The notes: generated by a model not told the origin, from the letters alone. 53,080 bases of DNA from Pseudomonas entomophila (GCF_013523125.1 NZ_JAAMQJ010000038.1:1-53080); one strand, 5' to 3'; shown: positions 14,750 to 23,615, counted from the stretch's first letter. Numbers and translations: made by a program.

Positions 14750-16099
14750 ATGACGACACGGATTCTCACCGGTATCACCACCACTGGCACGCCGCACCTG
14801 GGCAACTATGCCGGCGCCATTCGCCCGGCGATCCTCGCCAGCCAGCAGCCTGGCGCCGACTCGTTCTACTTCCTCGCCGACTACCACGCACTGATCAAGT
14901 GCGACGACCCCCTGCGCATCCAACGGTCGCGCCTGGAAATCGCCGCGACCTGGCTGGCCGGTGGCCTGGACCCGGACAAGGTGACCTTCTACCGGCAGTC
15001 CGACATCCCGGAGATCCCCGAGCTGACCTGGCTGCTGACCTGCGTCAGCGCCAAGGGCCTGCTCAACCGCGCCCATGCCTACAAGGCCTCGGTGGACAAG
15101 AACCTGGAAAACGGCGAAGACCCGGATGCCGGCGTGAGCATGGGGCTGTACAGCTACCCGGTACTGATGGCCGCCGACATCCTGATGTTCAAAGCGCACA
15201 AGGTGCCGGTCGGGCGTGACCAGATCCAGCATGTGGAAATGGCCCGCGACATCGGTCAGCGCTTCAACCACCTGTTCGGCCAGGGCAAGGAATTCTTCGT
15301 CATGCCCGAGGCCCTGATCGAGGAAAGCGTGGCCACGCTGCCGGGGCTCGACGGACGCAAGATGTCCAAGAGCTACGACAACACCATTCCGTTGTTCAGC
15401 AGCGCCAAGGACATGAAGGACGCCATCTCGCGCATCGTCACCGACTCGCGCGTGCCAGGCGAGCCGAAGGATCCCGATCAGTCGCACCTGTTCACCCTGT
15501 ACCAGGCGTTCGCCACCCCTGCCCAGGCGGGCGAATTCCGTCAGGCGCTCCTGGAAGGGCTGGGCTGGGGCGAAGCCAAGCAGCGCCTGTTCCAGCTGCT
15601 CGACGGCCAACTGGGCGAGGCCCGCGAGCGCTATCACCAGTTGATCGAGCGCCCGACAGACCTGGAAGACATCCTCCTGGCCGGCGCACAGAAGGCCCGC
15701 CGTACCGCGTCGCCGTTCCTCGAGCAGCTGCGCGAAGCCGTCGGCCTGCGCTCGTTCCGTGCCAATGCCCACGTGGCCAGCGGGACCAAGAAGAAGGCCA
15801 TCAAGGCCGCGCGCTTCGTCAGCTTCCGTGACGAGGACGGCAGCTTCCGCTTCCGCCTGCTGGCCGCCGATGGCGAGCAGTTGCTGTTGTCGCGTCCCTT
15901 CGCCGACGGCAAGGCCGCTGGCACCGTGAGCAAGCGCCTGCAACAGGGCGACGCGCTCGACCTGCGCACCGAGGCGACGGGCTTCAGCGTCTGGCTCGAC
16001 GACGCACCGGTCGCCGACAGCCCGGCGTTCGCCGACGCCGACGCGCGCGACCGTGCCGTGGACGGCCTGCGTGCCGCGCTGCAGCCCGCTCAAGACTGA
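14750..16099 (+). CDS. trpS: Tryptophanyl-tRNA synthetase, long form
   Basis: 449 residues. Charges tRNA-Trp with tryptophan. Class I signatures are TTTGTPHLGNYAGA (HIGH-equivalent) near residue 10 and GRKMSKSYDN near 200. The catalytic and anticodon-binding parts end around residue 335; about 110 further residues form the C-terminal extension found in the long TrpS type of pseudomonads. The ATG at 14750 follows the hydrolase closely. A terminator-like hairpin follows at 16134. Confidence 0.95.
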   Translation: MTTRILTGITTTGTPHLGNYAGAIRPAILASQQPGADSFYFLADYHALIKCDDPLRIQRSRLEIAATWLAGGLDPDKVTFYRQSDIPEIPELTWLLTCVSAKGLLNRAHAYKASVDKNLENGEDPDAGVSMGLYSYPVLMAADILMFKAHKVPVGRDQIQHVEMARDIGQRFNHLFGQGKEFFVMPEALIEESVATLPGLDGRKMSKSYDNTIPLFSSAKDMKDAISRIVTDSRVPGEPKDPDQSHLFTLYQAFATPAQAGEFRQALLEGLGWGEAKQRLFQLLDGQLGEARERYHQLIERPTDLEDILLAGAQKARRTASPFLEQLREAVGLRSFRANAHVASGTKKKAIKAARFVSFRDEDGSFRFRLLAADGEQLLLSRPFADGKAAGTVSKRLQQGDALDLRTEATGFSVWLDDAPVADSPAFADADARDRAVDGLRAALQPAQD

Positions 16100-16133
16100 G
16101 ACAATCTGACGCAAGTCCGATTGCCATTACCCA

Positions 16134-16163
16134 GGGCCGTCGCTACAGTGACGGCCCGCTTTT
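16134..16163 (+). terminator. Terminator after trpS
   Basis: GGGCCGTC (16134-16141) and GACGGCCC (16150-16157) form an 8-bp GC stem followed by GCTTTTGTT. It lies 35 bp after the trpS stop and 20 bp before zapE. Confidence 0.75.
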
Positions 16164-16182
16164 GTTGCCTTGCTGACCACTT

Positions 16183-17277
16183 ATGACGCCTCTAGAACGC
16201 TATCAAGCCGATCTGAAACGCCCTGACTTCTTCCACGACGCGGCGCAGGAAACAGCAGTGCGCCACCTGCAGCGGCTATACGACGATCTGCTGGCCGCCG
16301 AGCATGACAAACCCGGCCTGTTCGGCAAGCTGTTCGGCCGCAAGGAACAGGCGCCCGTCAAAGGCCTGTACTTCTGGGGTGGCGTGGGACGTGGCAAGAC
16401 CTACCTGGTCGACACCTTTTTCGAGGCGCTGCCGTTCAAGCAGAAGATGCGCACGCACTTTCACCGTTTCATGAAGCGCGTCCATGAAGAGATGAAAACG
16501 CTCAAGGGCGAGAAGAACCCGCTGACGATCATTGCCAAGCGCTTCTCACAAGAGGCGCGCGTCATCTGCTTCGACGAGTTCTTCGTCTCCGACATCACCG
16601 ACGCCATGATCCTCGGCACGCTGATGGAGGAGCTGTTCAAGAACGGCGTGACCCTGGTGGCGACGTCCAACATCGTGCCCGACGGCCTGTACAAGGATGG
16701 CCTGCAGCGCGCGCGCTTCCTGCCGGCGATCGCGATGATCAAGCAGAACACCGAGGTGGTGAACGTCGACAGCGGTGTGGACTACCGACTGCGGCACCTG
16801 GAACAGGCCGAGCTGTTCCATTACCCGCTCAACGAGGCGGCCCACGAAAGCCTGCGCCAGAGCTTCAAGGCGCTGACGCCCGAGTGCACCGAAGCGGTCG
16901 AGAACGACGTGCTGGTGATCGAGAACCGCGAGATCCATGCCCTGCGCACCTGCGACGACGTGGCCTGGTTCGACTTCCGCGCCTTGTGCGACGGCCCGCG
17001 CAGCCAGAACGACTACATCGAGCTGGGCAAGATCTTTCATGCCGTACTGCTCAGCAACGTGGAGCAGATGGGCGTCACCACCGACGACATCGCGCGCCGC
17101 TTCATCAACATGGTCGACGAATTCTACGACCGTAACGTCAAGCTGATCATCTCGGCGGAAGTGGAGCTCAAGGACCTGTACACCGGCGGGCGCCTGAGCT
17201 TCGAGTTCCAGCGCACCTTGAGCCGGTTGCTGGAAATGCAGTCCCACGAGTTCCTGTCGCGGGCGCACAAGCCTTGA
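16183..17277 (+). CDS. zapE: Cell division protein ZapE (AFG1-family ATPase)
   Basis: 364 residues, typical for ZapE. This AFG1/LACE1-like AAA-type ATPase associates with FtsZ late in division in E. coli. Walker A GGVGRGKT is at residues 66-73 and Walker B VICFDEFFV near 125-133. Other conserved blocks are VATSNIVPDGLYKDGLQR (sensor region) and RFINMVDEFYDRNVKL near the C-terminus. It lies just before the rplM-rpsI region, as in E. coli. A repeat element fills the gap after its stop codon. Confidence 0.94.
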   Translation: MTPLERYQADLKRPDFFHDAAQETAVRHLQRLYDDLLAAEHDKPGLFGKLFGRKEQAPVKGLYFWGGVGRGKTYLVDTFFEALPFKQKMRTHFHRFMKRVHEEMKTLKGEKNPLTIIAKRFSQEARVICFDEFFVSDITDAMILGTLMEELFKNGVTLVATSNIVPDGLYKDGLQRARFLPAIAMIKQNTEVVNVDSGVDYRLRHLEQAELFHYPLNEAAHESLRQSFKALTPECTEAVENDVLVIENREIHALRTCDDVAWFDFRALCDGPRSQNDYIELGKIFHAVLLSNVEQMGVTTDDIARRFINMVDEFYDRNVKLIISAEVELKDLYTGGRLSFEFQRTLSRLLEMQSHEFLSRAHKP

Positions 17278-17296
17278 GGACAGGAAGGTAGGCGAC

Positions 17297-17450
17297 GAGT
17301 TACAAGCTAGGAGCTACAAGCTACAAGCGGACGGTAGTGCGGTGTGTCAGGTATTGACAGGCTGTCCAGGCGGCGCTGACGCTCTCGCTTGCCGCTTGCC
17401 GCTTGCCGCTTGCCGCTTGCCGCTTGCCGCTTGCCGCTTGCCGCTTGCCG
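17297..17450. repeat. Intergenic repeat element, copy A (arm-core-array)
   Basis: Left arm: degenerate CAAGCTA heptamers at 17297-17327. Core: 17326 to about 17385, beginning AGCGGACGGTAGTGCG and containing the inverted repeat TGTCA-N5-TGACA and the block GACGCTCT. Right array: nine copies of GCTTGCC at 17387-17449. The core matches the element at 41194-41252 at about 50 of 58 positions by eye. It fills the convergent gap between zapE and the GlxA-type regulator and touches the regulator's stop codon. Confidence 0.9.
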
Positions 17451-18491
17451 CTACTCCACCTCCACCTCCACCGCCGCCTGCGGCCTGCTGCTTTCCGTGC
17501 CCGACGCCCGCAACTGACGATACTGGTTGGGCGACAGCTGGGTGTGCTGGCGGAACAGGCGGGCGAAGAAGCTCGCATCGTCGTACCCCACCTCGTAGCT
17601 GATGGTCTTGATGCTCTTGCGTGTGCTCGACAGCAGCCCCTTGGCCGTCTCGATGCGCAGCCGCTGAAGGTAGTGCAGGGGCTTGTCGCCCGTCGCGCTC
17701 TGGAAGCGGCGCATGAAGTTGCGGATGCTCATGCCGTGGTTGCGGGCCACGTCCTCGAAGCGGAACTTGTCGGCGAAGTGCTCCTCCAGCCAATGCTGGA
17801 TCTGCAGGATCAGCAGGTCCTGGTGCAGCTTCTGACCGCCGAAGCCGATACGCCCCGGGGTGTAGCTGCGCTGTACCTCGTAGAGAATGTCGCGGGCCAC
17901 GGTCCGGGCCACGGCTGCCCCGCAGAAGCGCTCGATCAGGTAGATGTACAGGTCGCATGCCGAGGTGGTGCCGCCCGCGCAGTACAGGTTGTCGGCATCG
18001 GTCAGGTGCTTGTCGCGGTTGAGGTGCACCTTCGGGAAGCGCGCGGCGAAGCTGTCGAAGAAGCGCCAGTAGGTGGTGGCCTCCTTGTGGTCGAGCAGGC
18101 CGGCTTCGGCCAGCCAGAAGACCCCGCTGGACTCACCGCACAGTACCGCACCACGCGCATGCTGTTCGCGCAGCCAGGCAGGCACCTGGGGGTAGCGCAC
18201 GGACAGCGTCTCGAAGTGTTCCGCAAAGGGCGGCAGCAGGATGAGGTCGGCGTCGCCCAGTCCGCCGTCCACCGGAATCTGCACGGCGCTGAAGCTGTCC
18301 ACGGGGCGGCCGTCCGGGCTCACCAGGTGGATGTCGAACATCGGCTGTGGGCCGACGCCCATTTGCCGACCGAAGCGCAGGCAGGCGAGGTGAAAGAAGT
18401 CCTTGGCCTGCATGAGGGCCGAAGCGAAGGCCGTGTCGATGGCCAGAATGCTGACGCGCCGCAACGACGCCGAAGGTGGGTCGAACATCAT
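17451..18491 (-). CDS. GlxA-family AraC-type transcriptional regulator
   Basis: 346 residues. An N-terminal DJ-1/PfpI-like amidotransferase fold (about 10-190, with GAVLCGESSGVFWLAEAGLLD around the nucleophile-elbow cysteine) is fused to a C-terminal AraC/XylS DNA-binding domain (about 225-325, with FRFEDVARNHGMSIRNFMRRF and ISYEVGYDDASFFARLFRQ as the two helix-turn-helix motifs). Related regulators control catabolism of quaternary amines or amino acids; its ligand is not evident. The C-terminal tail ends VEVEVE, encoded by simple CTCCAC repeats that abut the heptamer array. The start ATG at 18491 is followed by a second ATG. Confidence 0.88.
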   Translation of the reverse strand: MMFDPPSASLRRVSILAIDTAFASALMQAKDFFHLACLRFGRQMGVGPQPMFDIHLVSPDGRPVDSFSAVQIPVDGGLGDADLILLPPFAEHFETLSVRYPQVPAWLREQHARGAVLCGESSGVFWLAEAGLLDHKEATTYWRFFDSFAARFPKVHLNRDKHLTDADNLYCAGGTTSACDLYIYLIERFCGAAVARTVARDILYEVQRSYTPGRIGFGGQKLHQDLLILQIQHWLEEHFADKFRFEDVARNHGMSIRNFMRRFQSATGDKPLHYLQRLRIETAKGLLSSTRKSIKTISYEVGYDDASFFARLFRQHTQLSPNQYRQLRASGTESSRPQAAVEVEVE

Positions 18492-18775
18492 GGTGATTAT
18501 TCTTATAGAGACAAGAGGACTTTCGTTGGCTGGATCGTCTTACCTTTCGGCACCCCTGTCCAGTACCCCTGCCGGCGACAAGGTCATGTCTGCTAGCGGC
18601 GTCACGAAATGGGCAATTGCTCGATAAATCAGGTTGAAAAATCCGCTGCAATCTGGATAATCCTCACCCTCTCCGTGCGGTGGGAGTGATGCACCACCCA
18701 CGAAAGAACCCTGCCGAATATTGGACGCGCTGACCCGAGCCCCCGATAGCGTCCCTATGCGGCTGCGCGCTTGCC
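18492..18775. other. Intergenic region between the GlxA-type regulator and rplM
   Basis: Together with the rplM leader this gap is 356 bp between divergent genes. It should contain the regulator's promoter. No RNA gene, repeat arm or convincing operator was recognised; small reading frames here lack ribosome binding sites and family features. Confidence 0.5.
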
Positions 18776-18804
18776 TTGTCAAGCGAAGCACTATCCAGTA
18801 AGAT
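18776..18804 (+). promoter_or_regulatory. Sigma-70 promoter of the rplM-rpsI operon
   Basis: TTGTCA at 18776-18781 and TAAGAT at 18799-18804 are separated by 17 bp, 43 bp before the rplM ATG. A short leader of about 35 nt remains, which may carry autoregulatory structure as in other L13 operons, but I could not identify one. Confidence 0.7.
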
Positions 18805-18847
18805 CCGCCGTCTTATTTTCGCTGGGCGGCCCTTGAGGCTATAAAGA

Positions 18848-19276
18848 ATGAAAACTTTTACTGCTAAACCAGAAACAGTAAAGCGCGACTGGTTCGTGGT
18901 CGACGCCGCTGGTCAGACCCTGGGTCGTCTGGCTACCGAAATCGCACTGCGCCTGCGCGGCAAGCACAAGGCAGAGTACACCCCTCACGTTGACACCGGC
19001 GACTACATCGTCGTCATCAACGCCGAGCAGGTACGTGTCACTGGTGCCAAGTCTTCGGACAAGATGTACTACTCCCACTCCGGTTTCCCGGGCGGCATCA
19101 AGGAAATCAGCTTCGAGAAGCTGATCGCCAAGGCCCCTGAGCGCGTGATCGAGACCGCGGTCAAAGGCATGCTGCCTAAGAACCCGCTGGGTCGCGACAT
19201 GTACCGTAAGCTGAAGGTCTATGCGGGCGCTAACCACCCTCATACTGCTCAGCAGCCCCAAGAACTGAAGATTTAA
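18848..19276 (+). CDS. rplM: 50S ribosomal protein L13
   Basis: 142 residues, full length. Primary 23S rRNA-binding protein of the large subunit. Conserved blocks are MKTFTAKPETVKRDWFVVDA at the start, GRLATEIALRLRGKHK, and VKGMLPKNPLGRDMYRKLKVY. rpsI follows 14 bp later, the usual two-gene operon. Codon use looks strongly biased, as expected for a highly expressed gene. Confidence 0.98.
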   Translation: MKTFTAKPETVKRDWFVVDAAGQTLGRLATEIALRLRGKHKAEYTPHVDTGDYIVVINAEQVRVTGAKSSDKMYYSHSGFPGGIKEISFEKLIAKAPERVIETAVKGMLPKNPLGRDMYRKLKVYAGANHPHTAQQPQELKI

Positions 19277-19290
19277 CGGAATAGTTCATT

Positions 19291-19683
19291 ATGTCGGCGA
19301 CTCAAAATTACGGCACTGGCCGTCGCAAGACCGCAACCGCTCGCGTTTTCCTGCGTCCGGGTACCGGTAACATCTCCATCAACAACCGTCCTCTGGACAC
19401 CTTCTTCGGCCGCGAAACCGCTCGCATGGTTGTTCGCCAGCCGCTGGAGCTGACCGAGACCGTCGAGAAGTTCGACATCTACGTCACCGTCATCGGTGGT
19501 GGTGTCAGCGGTCAGGCCGGTGCAATCCGCCACGGTATCACCCGTGCGCTGATGGACTACGACGAATCCCTGCGTGGCGCTCTGCGTCGTGCTGGCTTCG
19601 TGACCCGCGACGCCCGTGAAGTCGAGCGTAAGAAAGTGGGCCTGCGTAAAGCACGTAAGCGTCCTCAGTACTCCAAGCGTTAA
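19291..19683 (+). CDS. rpsI: 30S ribosomal protein S9
   Basis: 130 residues. Small-subunit protein whose C-terminal tail reaches the P-site tRNA. Visible are the GTGRRKTATARVFLRPG block, the AGAIRHGITRAL segment and the basic C-terminus ending QYSKR, in which the terminal lysine-arginine is characteristic. It ends in a strong terminator (19704). Confidence 0.98.
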   Translation: MSATQNYGTGRRKTATARVFLRPGTGNISINNRPLDTFFGRETARMVVRQPLELTETVEKFDIYVTVIGGGVSGQAGAIRHGITRALMDYDESLRGALRRAGFVTRDAREVERKKVGLRKARKRPQYSKR

Positions 19684-19703
19684 TCGCGCTTCGGCAGTCC
19701 AAG

Positions 19704-19733
19704 AAACCCGACTCCAGTGGAGTCGGGTTTTTT
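19704..19733 (+). terminator. Rho-independent terminator after rpsI
   Basis: AAACCCGACTCC and GAGTCGGGTTT form an 11-bp or longer stem with an AGTG loop, ending in six T residues. It separates the ribosomal operon from petABC. Confidence 0.93.
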
Positions 19734-19890
19734 GTTTCCGGCCTGCGCAAACGGCCGCGTCGTACCGTTCGCTGTGGCCATCGGCGCTATTTACCTTGTC
19801 TTCTCCGGCCTGGGTTCTTACCATTCGGCCAGTTTTTGTCTGCCGTCCCGTTCAGTGGCGAACGGCGATTCATGGCGGTGGAGGGGTGAG

Positions 19891-20484
19891 ATGAGCAACG
19901 AGGGCGTCAATGCAGGCCGGCGCCGCTTCCTGGTGACGGCCACGTCCGTGGTCGGCACGGCGGGGGCGGTCGGTGCCGCGGTGCCTTTGGTGAAGGCCTG
20001 GTTCCCGAGCGCCAAGGCCAAGGCCGCCGGGGCGCCGGTCAGGATCAACGTCGCGAAGATCGAGCCGGGCCAGCAGATGGTGGTCGAGTGGCGCGGGCAG
20101 CCGGTGTTCGTCTTGCGCCGTGGCAAACCGATGCTGGCGGCCCTCGACACGCTCGTGCCCGAACTGGCCGACCCGCGCTCGCTCGCCTCGAGTCAGCCTG
20201 CCTACGTGGATGCCCGCACGCGTGCGATCCGGCCGGACATCTTCGTGGTCATCGGGTTGTGCACGCACCTGGGGTGTTCGCCGTCCTTCCGCCCTGAAGT
20301 GGCGCCCGACGACCTGGGGCCTGATTGGGTGGGCGGGTATTTCTGCCCGTGCCACGGGTCGCGCTACGACCTGGCCGGTCGTGTCTACAAGGCGCAACCG
20401 GCGCCACTCAATCTGCCTATACCACCCCATGCTTACGAATCCGAGAACGTGATCGTGGTCGGTGTCGATCAGGAGGGCGCATGA
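19891..20484 (+). CDS. petA: Ubiquinol-cytochrome c reductase Rieske iron-sulfur subunit
   Basis: 197 residues from the ATG at 19891, after GAGGGGTGAG; a longer upstream frame runs through the terminator and is not coding. It carries the [2Fe-2S] cluster of the bc1 complex that takes an electron from ubiquinol. The N-terminus NAGRRRFLVTATS holds a twin-arginine signal whose hydrophobic stretch stays as the membrane anchor. Cluster ligands lie in CTHLGC and CPCHGS, two Cys and two His, with the disulfide cysteines also present. It overlaps petB by ATGA and is the first gene of petABC. Confidence 0.96.
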   Translation: MSNEGVNAGRRRFLVTATSVVGTAGAVGAAVPLVKAWFPSAKAKAAGAPVRINVAKIEPGQQMVVEWRGQPVFVLRRGKPMLAALDTLVPELADPRSLASSQPAYVDARTRAIRPDIFVVIGLCTHLGCSPSFRPEVAPDDLGPDWVGGYFCPCHGSRYDLAGRVYKAQPAPLNLPIPPHAYESENVIVVGVDQEGA

Positions 20485-21698
20485 TGAACAGGCTCGTACA
20501 GTGGATCGATGCACGCTTCCCGCTGACCCGCTTGTGGCGGGGACATCTGAGTCGTTACTACGTGCCCAAGAACCTCAACGTGTTCTACCTGTTCGGTTCG
20601 CTGGCGCTGGTGGTGCTGGTCAACCAGGTGGTCACCGGGCTCTGGCTGACGATGAGCTACACGCCGACCGCCGACGGCGCGTTCGCCTCGATCGAGTCGA
20701 TCATGCGCGATGTGGAGTACGGCGCCTTGCTGCGCTACCTGCACTCGACGGGCGCCTCGGCGTTTTTCATCGTCATCTACCTGCACATGTTCCGCGGCCT
20801 GCTCTATGGCTCCTACCAGAAGCCCCGGGAGCTGGTGTGGGTATTCGGCATGCTGCTCTACCTGGTGCTGATGGCCGAGGCGTTCATGGGCTATCTGCTG
20901 CCCTGGGGGCAGATGTCCTACTGGGGCGCACAGGTGATCATCTCGCTGTTCGGCGCCATTCCAGTGATCGGCGAAGACCTGGCGCAATGGGTGCGGGGTG
21001 ACTACCTGATTTCCGGCATCACGTTGAACCGTTTCTTCGCCTTGCACGTGATCGCGTTGCCCCTCGTTCTGCTCGGGCTGGTGGTGCTGCACATCATGGC
21101 GCTGCACGAGGTGGGCTCGAACAATCCGGACGGTATCGACATCAAGCAACACCTGGGGCCGAACGGCGTACCGCTCGATGGCGTGGCCTTTCACCCGTAC
21201 TACACCGTCAAGGACCTGTTCGGCATCGGCGTCTTCCTGTTCGTCTTCTGTGCAGTGGTGTTCTTCTTTCCCGACATGAACGGGTACTTCCTGGAGCGCG
21301 CCAACTTCGAGCAGGCCAACACCCTGAAAACGCCCGAACACATCGCGCCGGTCTGGTACTTCACACCGTTCTACGCGATCCTGCGCGCGGTGCCGGACAA
21401 GCTGTTCGGCGTCCTGGCGATGGCGGGCGCGATCGCCTTGCTGTTCACGCTGCCGTGGCTCGACCGCAGCCCGGTGCGTTCGATGCGCTACAAGGGGTGG
21501 GTCAGTCGCGCGTTCCTGGCGCTGTTCTGCATGGCCTTCGTGACCTTGGGCGTATTGGGCCTGCAGGCGCCGACCCTGTGGGGAACCTGGCTGGCACGGG
21601 TCTGCGCCGTGGCCTACTTCGGCTACTTCCTGTTGATGCCGTTCTACACCCGTCGCGAACGTACCTGGCCCGTGCCGGCGCGAGTGACGCGCCGATGA
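20481..21698 (+). CDS. petB: Cytochrome b (bc1 complex)
   Basis: 405 residues from the ATG at 20481, which overlaps the petA stop; the ATG at 20484 is an alternative, and AGGAGGG lies upstream. It is the membrane core of complex III with two b hemes and the quinol-oxidising and quinone-reducing sites. Eight hydrophobic helices are visible. Paired heme ligands are in YLHSTGASAFFIVIYLHM and FALHVIALPLVLLGLVVLHI. The Qo motif is PVWY rather than PEWY, a recognised natural variant in gammaproteobacteria rather than damage. It overlaps petC by ATGA. Confidence 0.97.
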   Translation: MMNRLVQWIDARFPLTRLWRGHLSRYYVPKNLNVFYLFGSLALVVLVNQVVTGLWLTMSYTPTADGAFASIESIMRDVEYGALLRYLHSTGASAFFIVIYLHMFRGLLYGSYQKPRELVWVFGMLLYLVLMAEAFMGYLLPWGQMSYWGAQVIISLFGAIPVIGEDLAQWVRGDYLISGITLNRFFALHVIALPLVLLGLVVLHIMALHEVGSNNPDGIDIKQHLGPNGVPLDGVAFHPYYTVKDLFGIGVFLFVFCAVVFFFPDMNGYFLERANFEQANTLKTPEHIAPVWYFTPFYAILRAVPDKLFGVLAMAGAIALLFTLPWLDRSPVRSMRYKGWVSRAFLALFCMAFVTLGVLGLQAPTLWGTWLARVCAVAYFGYFLLMPFYTRRERTWPVPARVTRR

Positions 21699-22429
21699 AG
21701 GGCCTGCTGCTGGCATTGCTGCTGGTGTTCGGGCCGACCGGTGTCTGGGCGGCGACCATCGTGCTGGACGAGGCGCGCATCGACCTGAGCGACAAGGCCG
21801 CGCTGCAGGACGGCGCGCGGACGTTCGTCAATCACTGCATGGGCTGCCACGGCATGCAGTTCCAGCGCTACGAGCAGGTGGCCGACGACCTGGGCATTCC
21901 TCACGCCCTGATGCAGGAGAACCTGGTGTTCACCGGCGCCAAGCTCGGCGACCACATGATCAGCAGCCTGCGTCCCGAGGACGGCAAGGCCTGGTTCGGT
22001 GCGCCACCGCCGGACCTGACCCTGATCGCGCGCGTACGTGGCGACGATTGGCTCTACACCTTCCTGCGCAGCTTCTACGAGGATCCCTCGCGCCCCTTGG
22101 GGTCGAACAATCGTGTGGTGCCAGGTGTGGGCATGCCCAACGTATTGGCGGGGCTGCAGGGGCGACAAGTGCCGGGTTGCGCACCAAGCGAACCCTTGGC
22201 ATCGTCCGGCAAGGCCTGCGACCAGCTGACCCTGGTGCCGAATTCGGGTACCCTGACGCCCCGTCAATTCGACGAGAAAATCAGGAACCTGGTGGGGTTC
22301 ATGGCCTATTCGGCCGATCCCGCCCGGCTCGAGCACCGACGTCTCGGCGTCTATGTGCTGTTGTACCTCGCGGTGTTCATGGCGCTGGCCTACCTGCTCA
22401 AGCGAGAATACTGGAAGGACGTGCCCTGA
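21695..22429 (+). CDS. petC: Cytochrome c1
   Basis: 244 residues with the start ATG inside the petB stop. It has a signal peptide (about residues 1-19, ending VWA), a heme c attachment site CMGCH near residue 50, a candidate axial Met in GVGMPNVLAGLQG, and a C-terminal anchor helix YVLLYLAVFMALAYLL. It passes electrons from the Rieske protein to soluble cytochrome c. It ends 116 bp before sspA. Confidence 0.96.
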   Translation: MKGLLLALLLVFGPTGVWAATIVLDEARIDLSDKAALQDGARTFVNHCMGCHGMQFQRYEQVADDLGIPHALMQENLVFTGAKLGDHMISSLRPEDGKAWFGAPPPDLTLIARVRGDDWLYTFLRSFYEDPSRPLGSNNRVVPGVGMPNVLAGLQGRQVPGCAPSEPLASSGKACDQLTLVPNSGTLTPRQFDEKIRNLVGFMAYSADPARLEHRRLGVYVLLYLAVFMALAYLLKREYWKDVP

Positions 22430-22545
22430 GTGCGTCGATTCCCTGCACCGTAGACGCGCCTTCGAGCGCTTTCGTGCCGACACGAAAGTCCCTCGGGCGC
22501 GTTTGTCTTTGTCATCACATCCCTTTGTTTGCGAGGAGGAGCGCC

Positions 22546-23169
22546 ATGGGTGCGCCCAACGGGTTGGCCTGTTATTCCGACCCCGCTGACCACTATTCCC
22601 ACCGCGTGCGCCTGGTGCTCGCGGAAAAGGCCGTCACCGTCGAGATCGTGGAGGTCGAGGCGGGCCGTCTGCCGGTGCGCCTGATCGAGATCAACCCGTA
22701 CGGCAGCGTGCCGATGCTGGTCGACCGTGACCTGGCGCTCTATGAATCCGGCGTGCTGATGGAGTACCTCGAGGAGCGGTATCCTCATCCCTTGCTGCTA
22801 CCGGTCTATCCCCTGGCGCGCGGCAACACGCGGCTGCTGATGCACCGAGTGCAGCGCGACTGGTGCGCACAGGCCGACATCGTCCTCGACGAGCGCCTGC
22901 CCGACACCCGGCGCGCCCTGGCCCGCAAGACCCTTCGTGACAGTCTGATCGGCGTGGCGCCGGTGTTCGCCGAGTTCACCTGTTTCATGAGCGAGGAGCA
23001 AAGTCTGGCCGACTGCTGTCTACTGCCGATACTGTGGCGTCTGCCACTGATGAACATCGAATTGCCGCGGCAGGCCAAGCCGCTGGCCGATTACATGGAG
23101 CGACAGTTCGCTCGCGAGCCTTTCCAGGCGAGCCTGTCCGCTGCCGAACGCGCAATGCGCAATGCTTAA
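22546..23169 (+). CDS. sspA: Stringent starvation protein A
   Basis: 207 residues from the ATG at 22546 (GAGGAGG upstream; the longer frame from 22048 overlaps petC and is not real). This glutathione-S-transferase-fold protein binds RNA polymerase and alters promoter choice in stationary phase; in Pseudomonas it affects virulence and stress traits. Family features are CYSDPADHYSHRVRLVL, INPYGSVPMLVDRDLALYES and EYLEERYPHP. SspA lacks the GST catalytic residues. sspB follows after 10 bp. Confidence 0.95.
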   Translation: MGAPNGLACYSDPADHYSHRVRLVLAEKAVTVEIVEVEAGRLPVRLIEINPYGSVPMLVDRDLALYESGVLMEYLEERYPHPLLLPVYPLARGNTRLLMHRVQRDWCAQADIVLDERLPDTRRALARKTLRDSLIGVAPVFAEFTCFMSEEQSLADCCLLPILWRLPLMNIELPRQAKPLADYMERQFAREPFQASLSAAERAMRNA

Positions 23170-23179
23170 GGAGCCGTTG

Positions 23180-23611
23180 ATGAACTCCAGTCGCCCCTAC
23201 CTGGTGCGCTCGCTCTACGAGTGGATCGTCGACAACGATTGCACACCCCACATGCTGGTCAACGCCGACTACCCGGCCGTCCAGGTTCCTCCAGGTTTCG
23301 CCAGTGACGGCCAGATCGTCCTGAACATCTCGCCCAGTGCCGTGCGCAACCTGCACATGGACAACGAGGCCGTGAGCTTCGAGGGGCGTTTCAGTGGCGT
23401 CGCGCACACGCTGTACGTGCCGGTGGCCGCCATTCTGGGTATCTATGCCCGTGAGAATGGCCAGGGCATGGTCTTCGAGCTGGAGCCGGCGTTGATGGAA
23501 GACGATGAGGCCGAGGCAGGCTTCGACGAGCTGCCTGACGACGACTCGCCGGACGATGGTGGCCAGCCACCTCGCCCCAGCGGGCCGCCGAGCCTGAAGG
23601 TGGTCAAGTAG
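23180..23611 (+). CDS. sspB: ClpXP adaptor protein SspB
   Basis: 143 residues from the ATG at 23180, which has AAGGAG 6 nt upstream. SspB binds the ssrA tag on stalled translation products and delivers them to ClpXP. Visible are the folded substrate-binding domain (PYLVRSLYEWIVDNDCTPH..., about 5-110), an acidic Pro-rich linker (about 113-137) and the C-terminal ClpX-binding peptide PSLKVVK. The terminator at 23616 is shared with suhB. Confidence 0.95.
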   Translation: MNSSRPYLVRSLYEWIVDNDCTPHMLVNADYPAVQVPPGFASDGQIVLNISPSAVRNLHMDNEAVSFEGRFSGVAHTLYVPVAAILGIYARENGQGMVFELEPALMEDDEAEAGFDELPDDDSPDDGGQPPRPSGPPSLKVVK

Positions 23612-23615
23612 GCAT

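Noticed and set aside
21337..21360. Mutated Qo-site motif in cytochrome b (PVWY in place of PEWY)
   Set aside because: PVWY is a known natural variant in gammaproteobacterial cytochrome b, so it is not a defect.
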